24,668 nucleotides of DNA from WGOA01 sp964429745 (GTDB lineage Bacteria > Bacteroidota > Bacteroidia > Chitinophagales > BACL12), in assembly GCA_964429745.1 (NCBI GenBank), contig CAYSDI010000055.1, positions 1 through 24,668 of the forward strand. Reading direction: 5' to 3'. Position numbers and translations under genes: made by a program. Positions 6,546 to 14,021 of the stretch are shown in pieces; position 1 is the stretch's first letter, and the number at the start of each line of letters is the position of its first letter. Under the pieces are notes generated by a model. It made no database searches, was not told the DNA's origin, and saw only the letters and a program-made list of their open reading frames with translations.

Positions 6546-8843
6546 ATGCCCCTGAAAGAAGAGTTTGTTCAATTCCGGACCTACATTTTGCGTTTTTGGG
6601 CCGTTGTAGGCGGTGGATTGCTGGTTTTTGCCATCTACATGTTTGGCCTCAGCCTGTCCAAAGACATTCCGGACGTGGTGGAGCTACAGAATCCGCGCTC
6701 GTTTCTGGCCACCGAAATCTATGCTGCTGATGGGGTTCTGCTGGGCAGTTACTACCGGGAGAACCGCAGCAACGCCACCTACCAGGAATTGCCTCAACAC
6801 GTGGTGGATGCCCTGATCTCCACCGAAGATGTCCGCTTTCGAAGCCACGCCGGCGTTGACCTTCGGGCTTTGCTACGCGTTTTTAAGGGGCTGGCAACCT
6901 TTAACACCGGCCAGGGTGGCGGATCTACGCTGACCCAGCAATTGGCCAAAAACCTATACCCCCGTAAAGCAGGGCTGAACACCATCGGCATCGTTAACCG
7001 CAAGTTCAAAGAATGGATTCTGGCTGCCCGGCTGGAGAAGAACTTTACCAAGGACGAAATCCTGGTGCTGTACCTGAACACGGTGCCGTTTATGTACGAT
7101 GCCTACGGCATCAAGTCATGCGCCAAAACCTATTTCGACAAAGAAGTCAGCGACCTGAGCATAGAAGAAGGCGCCGCCATCGTGGGCATGCTCCAAAACC
7201 CTTCGCTCTACAATCCCGTTCGCCGACCCGAGCGCACCAAAGAACGACGCAATGTGGTGCTGGCGCAGATGCAGAATTACGGTTACCTGGACAATGCGCA
7301 AAAAGATTCGCTGCAACAGTTGCCACTGGACGTGTCGCGTTTCACCCGTCAGGATCACAACGCGGGAATGGCCACGTATTTCCGCGAGCATCTGCGGCAG
7401 TGGATGAAAGATTGGTGCGAGCAAAACCGCAAACCCAACGGCGAGCCCTACGACATCTACAAGGACGGATTGCGGATTTACACCACGTTGGATTCCCGCA
7501 TGCAGGAGTATGCGGAAGAATCCATGGCGTCGTGGATGACCAAACTCCAGGATGACTTCTTTGAGCACTGGAACAAGGATTACAAATACGAACCCTGGAC
7601 CTACCCGTACAACGACCGCAAGGACCCGGAGTTTTTGACCAAAAAAATGCGGCAGTCCGACCGGTTTCGGGGCTTGCGCAAACAGAAAATGCCGGAAGAC
7701 AGCATTGAACTGGTGTTCAATACACCAATTCCTATGACCATCTTTTCCTGGCACGGCAACCAAAACCACGAACTGGATACAGTGATGAGTCCGTTGGACT
7801 CCATCCGTTACCACCGCAAAGTGCTTCACGCGGGTTTGCTGGCGCTGGATCCCGAAACCGGTTTCGTTCGCGCATGGGTGGGCGGCATCAGCCATCGCCA
7901 TTTCAAACTGGACCACGTTAACAAAGGCACGCGCCGACAGGTAGGCTCTACGTTCAAGCCTTTTATCTACACGGCTGCGCTGCAAGCCGGATACTATCCC
8001 TGCCAGCAGGTGCCCAATGTGCCGGTCACGTTCCAGGCTGGCGACCCGCGCTTTGGCTTGCTCAAAAGCTGGACGCCCAAAAACTCCAGCCACGATCGCG
8101 AGGGTCAGATGGTGACGCTGTACTGGGCGTTGGCCAACTCCGTCAACTTCATTTCGGCTTACCTCATGGACAAAATCGGCACACAACCGGTGGTGGACAT
8201 GGCGCACAAAATGGGCATTGAAGCGGACATCCCCAACCAGCCATCCATTTGCCTGGGCACCCCGGAAATTTCGCTTTACGAGATGGTTGGTGCCTACACC
8301 ATTTTCGCCAACCAAGGCGGCTATACCGAGCCGGTATTTATCAGCCGCATCGAGGACAAGAACGGGGTGATTTTGTACGAAAACTTTGGGGCTAACAGCG
8401 AGGAAGTGATGAAACCGCAAGATGCGTTCGTCATGCTCAACATGCTGCAAAACGTGATGCAGTATGGCACCGGGCAGCGCATCCGCCGCAGCCCATACGG
8501 CGCATTGCCGGGCGGAGTGCAAATCGCTGGCAAAACCGGTACGACGCAACAACATACCGACGGCTGGTTTATGGGCATGGTGCCCAATCTGGTTGGCGGG
8601 GTCTGGGTAGGCGCCGATGATCCGGTGGTAGCCTTCCGCAGCATTAGTTTTGGTCAGGGCGCCAACATGGCCCTGCCTATTTACGGCAATTTTCTCCGCC
8701 AGGTGTTAGAGAATGGCAAACTCGGGGTTCAGGTGAGCGATCGCTTCCCTGTTCCGGATCAAATGGACATTGAACTGAACTGCAGCGAATACCAGACGCC
8801 GGGCAGTGGCGACGAGGGCGAAGACCCTTACCTGGACCTGTAG
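6546..8843 (+). CDS. mrcA: Class A penicillin-binding protein 1A (bifunctional transglycosylase/transpeptidase)
   Basis: Polymerises and cross-links peptidoglycan in the periplasm. The 765 residues contain one N-terminal transmembrane helix (about 19-36) and then a GT51 glycosyltransferase domain with the catalytic glutamate E94 in ISTEDVRFRSHAG, GGSTLTQQLAKNL (125-137), RKFKEW and KDEILVLYLN. The transpeptidase domain has the nucleophile S468 in GSTFKPF, the SxN motif SVN (532-534) and KTGTT (663-667). All catalytic motifs are intact, so the enzyme should be active. The tail is short and acidic. It starts 9 bases after the sprE-like gene and is followed 11 bases later by uvrC, so these genes are probably one operon. 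The pairing with SprE, a bactofilin and an M23 peptidase makes this a cell-envelope neighbourhood. Confidence 0.96.
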   Translation: MPLKEEFVQFRTYILRFWAVVGGGLLVFAIYMFGLSLSKDIPDVVELQNPRSFLATEIYAADGVLLGSYYRENRSNATYQELPQHVVDALISTEDVRFRSHAGVDLRALLRVFKGLATFNTGQGGGSTLTQQLAKNLYPRKAGLNTIGIVNRKFKEWILAARLEKNFTKDEILVLYLNTVPFMYDAYGIKSCAKTYFDKEVSDLSIEEGAAIVGMLQNPSLYNPVRRPERTKERRNVVLAQMQNYGYLDNAQKDSLQQLPLDVSRFTRQDHNAGMATYFREHLRQWMKDWCEQNRKPNGEPYDIYKDGLRIYTTLDSRMQEYAEESMASWMTKLQDDFFEHWNKDYKYEPWTYPYNDRKDPEFLTKKMRQSDRFRGLRKQKMPEDSIELVFNTPIPMTIFSWHGNQNHELDTVMSPLDSIRYHRKVLHAGLLALDPETGFVRAWVGGISHRHFKLDHVNKGTRRQVGSTFKPFIYTAALQAGYYPCQQVPNVPVTFQAGDPRFGLLKSWTPKNSSHDREGQMVTLYWALANSVNFISAYLMDKIGTQPVVDMAHKMGIEADIPNQPSICLGTPEISLYEMVGAYTIFANQGGYTEPVFISRIEDKNGVILYENFGANSEEVMKPQDAFVMLNMLQNVMQYGTGQRIRRSPYGALPGGVQIAGKTGTTQQHTDGWFMGMVPNLVGGVWVGADDPVVAFRSISFGQGANMALPIYGNFLRQVLENGKLGVQVSDRFPVPDQMDIELNCSEYQTPGSGDEGEDPYLDL

Positions 8844-8854
8844 CCTGCAAAAGC

Positions 8855-10666
8855 GTGACGCCGGAAGAATTCAAAACGCAGCAGCATAACATTCCGGGTC
8901 AACCCGGCGTGTACCAATACTTTGACGAGGAGGGTAAGCTTTTGTATGTTGGCAAAGCAAAAGACCTGCGCAAGCGCGTCAGCTCCTACTTCCGCAACAA
9001 GTACGACAACCACCGGATTCGCATGTTGGTGCGCCGCATTTCGCGCATTGACATCACGGTGGTGGAGTCTGAAAAAGATGCGCTGTTGCTGGAGAACAGC
9101 CTGGTCAAACAGTACCAGCCGCGCTACAACATCCAGCTCAAGGACGACAAGTCCTTCCCCTTCATTTGTATAAAAAACGAACCCTTTCCTCGCATTTTCA
9201 TGACGCGCCGCGTGGTGCAGGATGGCTCGGAATACCTGGGACCCTACACTTCTGCCAAAAAAACCCGCGGCATCCTTGAATTTCTGTTCACGCTTTTTCC
9301 CATCCGCAATTGTGCGCTGTCTTTAACGCCGCGCAACATCGCCACGGGCAAATTCAAAGTGTGCCTGGAATACCACATCGGCAATTGTCTGGGTCCGTGC
9401 GAAGGGCTTCAACAGGAGAGCGACTACCTGGAAAACATCGCGCAGGTGCGGCACATTCTCCGGGGAAATTTCGCGCCCGTCAAGCGGCGTCTGCGCGAAC
9501 ATATGGAAACTTGTGCTGCTAAATTAGAATTTGAACGGGCCGAACATTTCCGCAAGCGACTCGAAAACCTGGAGGACTACCAGGCGCGGAGCACCATCGT
9601 CAGTCCTGCGCTGGACAATGTTGATGCCTTTGCCATCGCATCGCTGGGCGACGCTGCCTTCATTGGCTTTCTGCGGGTTATGCAAGGCACCGTGGTGCAA
9701 GCGCGCGTCACTGAAGTTCGGCGCAAGCTGGATGAACCCGACGATGAGGTGCTGGGCTACGCCATTCCCCTGATGCTAAATGAAGCTGGAGGTGCCGCCG
9801 GAGAATTGCTCCTTCCCTTTGCGCTGGATGAGGAAGCTTATGGTTTGTCTGAGTTGCAACTGACCGTTCCCCAGCGCGGCGACAAGCGCAAGCTGGTGGA
9901 ATTGGCCATGCGCAATGCGCTGCAAGCCAAAGCAGAGCGGAGCAGTCGGGAGGAGGAGCGCGAAAAAAAAGAGAAACGCCAGAACGTCCTGGAAATCCTG
10001 CAAAAGGATTTTCGCTTGCAGGTTTTGCCTGAACACATCGAGTGTTTTGACAACTCAAACTTTCACGGCAGCGACCCGGTGGCGTCATTGGTGGTGTTCC
10101 GGCATGGCAAGCCAGCCAAAAAAGACTACCGGCATTTTCACATCAAAACCGTGGTTGGTCCCGATGACTTTGCCTCCATGCGCGAAGTGGTCGGGCGTCG
10201 CTACAAGCGGCTGCTCGAAGAGGGCGAGCCCCTTCCCCAGTTGGTGGTCATTGACGGTGGAAAGGGGCAGTTGAGCGCCGCGGTGGAGGCGCTTGATGAA
10301 CTCGGCCTGCGCGATCAGGTCACCGTAGTGGGCATTGCCAAAAAGCTGGAGGAGATCTTCTACCCCGGCGATACCTTGCCGATGTTGATTGACAAACGCT
10401 CCGTCGGGCTGAAAGTGATCCAACAATTGCGCAATGAAGCGCACCGATTTGCCATTGGATTTCACCGCGACCGGCGCTCCGCTAATGCCCTGAAAACCAC
10501 GGAACTGGAAGGCATTTCCGGCATTGGGCCCAAAACGCGTGAGGCGCTGCTCAAGCATTTTCGGTCGGTGGCCAAGCTCAAAGAAGCCCCTTTCCACGAT
10601 GTGGCGGCCCTCATTGGTGAGGCACGCGCCAAGGTGGTTTTTGTGCATTTTGGCCTGGGGGAATAG
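8855..10666 (+). CDS. uvrC: Excinuclease ABC subunit C
   Basis: UvrC makes the two incisions around DNA lesions in nucleotide excision repair, after loading by UvrA and UvrB. The 603-residue protein has the normal length and all parts: a GIY-YIG nuclease domain for the 3' cut (PGVYQYFDEEGKLLYVGKAK, 17-36), the four cysteines C153, C170, C178 and C182 that match the reported iron-sulfur cluster ligands, a UVR motif that contacts UvrB (about 215-245), the RNase H-like endonuclease domain for the 5' cut (IECFDNSNFHGSDPVASLVV, 395-414), and a C-terminal helix-hairpin-helix (ISGIGPKTREALLKHFRSV). Translation begins at a GTG 11 bases after the PBP1A stop, so it is probably cotranscribed. The linker near 360-375 is highly charged but otherwise ordinary. 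Confidence 0.97.
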   Translation: MTPEEFKTQQHNIPGQPGVYQYFDEEGKLLYVGKAKDLRKRVSSYFRNKYDNHRIRMLVRRISRIDITVVESEKDALLLENSLVKQYQPRYNIQLKDDKSFPFICIKNEPFPRIFMTRRVVQDGSEYLGPYTSAKKTRGILEFLFTLFPIRNCALSLTPRNIATGKFKVCLEYHIGNCLGPCEGLQQESDYLENIAQVRHILRGNFAPVKRRLREHMETCAAKLEFERAEHFRKRLENLEDYQARSTIVSPALDNVDAFAIASLGDAAFIGFLRVMQGTVVQARVTEVRRKLDEPDDEVLGYAIPLMLNEAGGAAGELLLPFALDEEAYGLSELQLTVPQRGDKRKLVELAMRNALQAKAERSSREEEREKKEKRQNVLEILQKDFRLQVLPEHIECFDNSNFHGSDPVASLVVFRHGKPAKKDYRHFHIKTVVGPDDFASMREVVGRRYKRLLEEGEPLPQLVVIDGGKGQLSAAVEALDELGLRDQVTVVGIAKKLEEIFYPGDTLPMLIDKRSVGLKVIQQLRNEAHRFAIGFHRDRRSANALKTTELEGISGIGPKTREALLKHFRSVAKLKEAPFHDVAALIGEARAKVVFVHFGLGE

Positions 10667-10712
10667 GGCGTTTTGCGCAACACACGACCCTTGCACTGCG
10701 TACACGAATAAC

Positions 10713-11579
10713 GTGCTTTCGCCCTTTCGCCTACCCTCCTGGCTGCAACGGCTTGAGCCGGTTTTTCCGGACCCAAGCAACCCACCGCGCGAGCGGCTGG
10801 AGGCTGTGCGGCAAGGTCTTGCGCGCTTCCGGACACTCGACCCCGAAGTCAGTATTTTGATTGCGGTGCGCAACGACGAGCGCTACCTGTTCCGCACGTT
10901 GGAATCGCTCAGCCTCCTGGAACTGCCTTGGTCAGCCGAAATTGTGTTGGTGGACAATCGCTCTACCGACACCACGGCGACGCTCGCTGCTGCCTGCGGA
11001 TTGTCCGTGTTCCACGAACATCGCCCCGGGCTCAGTTATGCCCGCCAAACGGCGCTGGAGCGCGCGCGTGGCCGCTACGTGCTCTGTGCTGACTCCGACA
11101 CTCTCTATCCTCCCGGATGGGCTGCTTCGCTGGTCCGGGTGCTTCAAATGCAGCCCGAAGTGAGTTGCGTTTACGGCAGTTACCACTTTCTGCCCCAGAA
11201 AAGTTATCCCCGTTGGAAACTTTTGATCTACCGCTACCTGGGTGATCCCATACAAAGCTTTCGGGCCATACGCCACGAATTCACCAACGTCATGGGCTTT
11301 AGCATGGGCTATCGCCGCCTGGACGCGCTGCGCGTTGGCGGTTACCCCGGCGAAGATCAAATGGACCGCAAGGCAACCCGCGAAAGCGAATTTGGCCGCC
11401 TGGCCCTCAAACTTTCACTTTTCGGAAAACTGCACTTCACGGACGAACTGGAAAACCGCGCCTGGACCAGCCCGCGTCGCCTCGAAGCGGATGGCGGCCT
11501 CGGTTGGTCGCTGGCCCGCCGTGCTTTCCGAGAACTGCTCCGACCCTTCCACGGCCGCCGCCGCATGGTCATTGAGTAA
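10713..11579 (+). CDS. Family 2 glycosyltransferase
   Basis: A cytoplasmic or membrane-associated glycosyltransferase of about 288 residues with a GT-A fold. Visible motifs are PEVSILIAVRNDERYLFRTL (44-63), the nucleotide-binding VDNRSTDTT (80-88) and the metal-binding DxD in CADSDT (125-130). A further GGYPGEDQMDRKATRESEF-type acceptor region follows near residues 210-230. It probably transfers a sugar during polysaccharide or glycolipid assembly, but donor and acceptor cannot be read from the sequence. The start is taken at the GTG at 10713, 46 bases after uvrC. The frame is open back into uvrC, but that extension has no glycosyltransferase character. No transmembrane helix is evident. Its end lies 6 bases from the convergent gldN2 gene. 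Confidence 0.88.
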   Translation: MLSPFRLPSWLQRLEPVFPDPSNPPRERLEAVRQGLARFRTLDPEVSILIAVRNDERYLFRTLESLSLLELPWSAEIVLVDNRSTDTTATLAAACGLSVFHEHRPGLSYARQTALERARGRYVLCADSDTLYPPGWAASLVRVLQMQPEVSCVYGSYHFLPQKSYPRWKLLIYRYLGDPIQSFRAIRHEFTNVMGFSMGYRRLDALRVGGYPGEDQMDRKATRESEFGRLALKLSLFGKLHFTDELENRAWTSPRRLEADGGLGWSLARRAFRELLRPFHGRRRMVIE

Positions 11580-11585
11580 GGCGGA

Positions 11586-12707
11586 TTAAGGGCTCTTCCA
11601 CATTGCGTCCTGCTTGACGCTTGTTGCCGAATACGGCAGATCCTGCACATTGGACACCTTCATCAACTGGGATTCGAACCGGCGCAGCAACAGCACGCCG
11701 TCCCAACTCAGTCCCTCCTGCTCTTTCGCAGGGCGAAGGGCCTGGGTTTTGACCAGCAAAGGCCGTGCTTCATCAAAGGGAATCCACGCCAGCACTTGCG
11801 ACTCCGGTGTGCCAGCGTAGCGGTAAAAGGTGGCTCGGGTGTCTGTATAAGTAGGGCTATGGTCTTCTGGTACACCGGCTTTTGAGTGCGACTGGTCCGG
11901 TTCTTCCAGAAAAGCGGCTACTGAGTTCAAGCTATCCAGCCCCTGCAGGAAAGGAGCGTCTGAGCTCAAGACGGTGACGTCCGCTTGCTGACTTGCCGCT
12001 AAAAGTCCCAGCGCAATAATCCGGGGCCGGCGTTCAAAACTGGATTCATCCATGATCCAATCTTCGACAATCCAAACGGTGGTTGGGTTGACGGCCGCGC
12101 AGAATCCGGGCTGAATGGGGGGTTGCGTGCAAGAAATAGTGGTTTGGCTGAGGTGGTGTTGCGGGCGTACAAGGTTAGTTTGGCGTAATTGGGCAAAACC
12201 AGATTGCATGTCGCTTTCCTGGGCAAAGTCTTCTTGGGCAAAGCTTTCCTGGTTAAAGCCTTCCTGGGCAAAGCCAGCCAGGTTAACAGTTGCTTCAAAA
12301 TGCCCAGCGTGCGCGCGACTCCCCGGCCAGGGCTCGCCAAAAAGTGACTCTCCCTTTCCAGGTGAAAATGCCCGAAGATTACCAGAGTAGACTGCCTCTA
12401 CCAAAAGCTGACCCAAATTCGGTGAAAGAATCTGCAAGTTGGCATTGTCTTCTGAACAAATGTTCAATTCCTGCCAAACTCGCTTTTCCCAAAAAACATC
12501 CGCTTGGCGGAGTCTTGGATAAGATAAGTAATGTTGTGGATGGGATACTTCAGCTTGTTTGCCAAGACCAGACATCGGTACCGGCTGGCCTGCCTCTTGG
12601 CTGGTTGTTTGTTGCGCATCTGCATGGCCAAAACCAAGCGCAAAAAACAGTGCGAAAAGTAAAACGTACCGCGCTTGTGTCGGCTTGTACAATGCTTGTT
12701 TACCCAT
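11586..12707 (-). CDS. Divergent GldN/PorN paralogue with internal pentapeptide repeat (gldN2)
   Basis: A 373-residue exported protein clearly related to the GldN encoded at 15289-16119. Shared blocks: LRQADVFWEKRVW (66-78) against LREADVFWEKRMW in GldN; VWIVEDWIMDES (211-222) against LWIKEDWIFDEE; and LSWDGV...ESQLMKVSNVQD near the C-terminus against LSWEDV...SSYIIKESNVYD. A signal peptide ends near residue 31 (GHADA|QQ). Between the first two blocks lies an insertion with repeats of the form GFAQE (about 144-173) and a Cys-containing stretch. GldN forms the periplasmic ring under GldK in the T9SS, so a ring or accessory role is inferred; loss or change of function is equally possible given the divergence. 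It is the last leftward gene of the cluster, downstream of the desaturase. F. johnsoniae has a gldN/gldO pair, but those two are close copies, unlike this one. Confidence 0.8.
   Translation of the reverse strand: MGKQALYKPTQARYVLLFALFFALGFGHADAQQTTSQEAGQPVPMSGLGKQAEVSHPQHYLSYPRLRQADVFWEKRVWQELNICSEDNANLQILSPNLGQLLVEAVYSGNLRAFSPGKGESLFGEPWPGSRAHAGHFEATVNLAGFAQEGFNQESFAQEDFAQESDMQSGFAQLRQTNLVRPQHHLSQTTISCTQPPIQPGFCAAVNPTTVWIVEDWIMDESSFERRPRIIALGLLAASQQADVTVLSSDAPFLQGLDSLNSVAAFLEEPDQSHSKAGVPEDHSPTYTDTRATFYRYAGTPESQVLAWIPFDEARPLLVKTQALRPAKEQEGLSWDGVLLLRRFESQLMKVSNVQDLPYSATSVKQDAMWKSP
12186..12290 (-). repeat. 15-base tandem repeat coding for pentapeptides inside gldN2
   Basis: About seven in-frame 15-base units lie here. 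The clearest, on the plus strand, are TTCCTGGGCAAAGTC (12216), TTCTTGGGCAAAGCT (12231), TTCCTGGTTAAAGCC (12246) and TTCCTGGGCAAAGCC (12261), flanked by more worn copies on both sides. On the coding strand they give GFAQE, GFNQE, SFAQE, DFAQE, SDMQS and GFAQL. The period keeps the reading frame, so copy number could change without breaking the gene. Confidence 0.9.
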
Positions 12708-12811
12708 AAACCCTTAAACGACGATTGGGTTGGGGGTAGTATAAGCGGTACCTACTAACAAGGAAATGACGTGTCCGAAGACTGTATCCAATGACCAGCG
12801 TTGTAGAGCAC

Positions 12812-13888
12812 TTATTGGTATGCTGACTTACTTTCCTGTTTTACAAAATCCTGGTTTGGTTTAGCTGCTTTTTCGCTGCCATTAACGTACTGCTTGTAAA
12901 ACTGCTTTTTTGAATCATGGTAATGCGAAACCATGCCCACCTTGGAGAGCACCCAGATGTAAATCCAGGCCAAGTCAAGTTGATAAGGCAGAAACCCGGA
13001 ACGTGCGCTTCCAGGAAAGAGGTGGTGATTGTTGTGCCATTCACCGGCAAAAAATCCCGGTCGCCATTGGTTAATAGAGAGGTTACTTCTATCGTAATCA
13101 ATGCCGTCGGCATGTTTAACTTCTCCGCCTCCATGGCCGGTGTAGTTAAAAGCTCTGACGCCCACTACCCAAAACACTGCTGCACTGAATAATGCAGTGG
13201 CCAGTCCGTGTCCGCCAATCAGAAAAAAAACGGTGTACCAAAACGACCAGTTTAAAATCCACAAACCCATCGTGTAATAAGGGTTGGCAACAGAACCCCA
13301 CTTTTGATACTGCTGGTAGGTGTTGGCAATAATTCCGGTATGTTTTATCAGACCTGCTGCTTTCTTATAGTCAGCTTCGCTAAGCGTTTTTGAAATACTC
13401 TGATGATTGGTTTCAGCAAAAAAGCAATACAAAAAACCCAACTTAGCGTTGTAGGGATCACCGGGTTCATCGCTCTTAGCGTGGTGAACCATGTGAGATA
13501 TGGCATACATTTCTTCAGGAATCACCTTAACCACTAAATTTTGCGTCATAAACCGCCAAATAGGGTGGCTGAAAGTGAATGCGCGGTGGGTGCAATACCT
13601 ATGATACCAAATGGTACCGTGGGTACTCATGACAATCATAGCGTAAACCATAAAAGCGGCAAACAATGCCCAGTTGAGGTATTGCGTGACAAAAATTACA
13701 AAAAGGGGAATGGCGCAAAGTACCCAAAACCAACTAACTGCAGAAATCCAGTTCTTTTTTGATTTAAAGACATTGATCCGGGAAAACAGCTCTGCGAAGA
13801 TCTGTTGGGGAGTTGGCTGAATAGCAGCGCCGATCTTGTCCTTCCATCCATAAGAAGGCACTTGTAATACATCGTCAATGAATGCCAT
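12812..13888 (-). CDS. Membrane fatty-acid desaturase (delta-9 type, diiron)
   Basis: An integral membrane desaturase of 358 residues that introduces a cis double bond into fatty acyl chains using oxygen and reduced electron carriers. The three histidine boxes are complete: HRYCTH (96-101), HMVHH (132-136) and HNNHH (285-289), with hydrophobic helices around 47-90, 207-228 and 230-250. EWHNNHHLFPGSARSG is typical of stearoyl-type delta-9 enzymes. The gene is markedly richer in A+T than its neighbours: sampled 60-base lines at 13201, 13381 and 13741 hold 27, 19 and 23 G+C, against 43 and 37 at 14341 and 14401 in the adjacent gldM2. It has its own likely promoter and operator and sits between gldM2 and gldN2, which suggests a later insertion. 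Acyl-lipid versus acyl-CoA or acyl-ACP substrate cannot be told. Confidence 0.95.
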   Translation of the reverse strand: MAFIDDVLQVPSYGWKDKIGAAIQPTPQQIFAELFSRINVFKSKKNWISAVSWFWVLCAIPLFVIFVTQYLNWALFAAFMVYAMIVMSTHGTIWYHRYCTHRAFTFSHPIWRFMTQNLVVKVIPEEMYAISHMVHHAKSDEPGDPYNAKLGFLYCFFAETNHQSISKTLSEADYKKAAGLIKHTGIIANTYQQYQKWGSVANPYYTMGLWILNWSFWYTVFFLIGGHGLATALFSAAVFWVVGVRAFNYTGHGGGEVKHADGIDYDRSNLSINQWRPGFFAGEWHNNHHLFPGSARSGFLPYQLDLAWIYIWVLSKVGMVSHYHDSKKQFYKQYVNGSEKAAKPNQDFVKQESKSAYQ

Positions 13889-13921
13889 AATACGCTAATT
13901 CTAATCTTTAAATACCGCTTA

Positions 13922-13938
13922 GCACTTGTCCTAAGTGC
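13922..13938. promoter_or_regulatory. Inverted repeat, possible operator of the desaturase gene
   Basis: Perfect 6-base arms GCACTT (13922-13927) and AAGTGC (13933-13938) flank a 5-base centre. The site lies 34 bases upstream of the desaturase ATG and just downstream of the predicted -7 box, a typical place for a repressor. Desaturase genes are often controlled by membrane fluidity or acyl-chain regulators, but no regulator gene is present here. Confidence 0.5.
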
Positions 13939-13949
13939 GCTTTGATGTG

Positions 13950-13981
13950 CAAATTTACCCTATTCTACTCACTGAACCAGA
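13950..13981 (-). promoter_or_regulatory. Predicted Bacteroidota-type promoter of the desaturase gene
   Basis: On the minus strand an exact -7 box TAAATTTG (13950-13957) is preceded after 20 bases by TCTG (13978-13981), one mismatch from the -33 consensus TTTG. Transcription would begin around 13942-13945, about 55 bases before the desaturase start codon. Confidence 0.55.
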
Positions 13982-14021
13982 CTTAACTAGCTAAAGGGTG
14001 CCACAGGCAATAGAGATCGAC

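Noticed and set aside
7116..8555. A long open frame on the minus strand opposite the PBP1A gene (over 470 codons).
   Set aside because: PBP1A on the plus strand has every catalytic motif of its family. The antisense frame shows no recognisable domain and arises from the codon bias of a G+C-rich gene.
10524..10712. An N-terminal extension of the glycosyltransferase into uvrC.
   Set aside because: The extension overlaps uvrC by over 140 bases and has no glycosyltransferase features; the GTG at 10713 gives a normal N-terminus.
10085..10873. An antisense open frame of about 260 codons across the end of uvrC and the start of the glycosyltransferase.
   Set aside because: It spans two well-supported genes, has no family motif, and behaves like other antisense shadows in this region.
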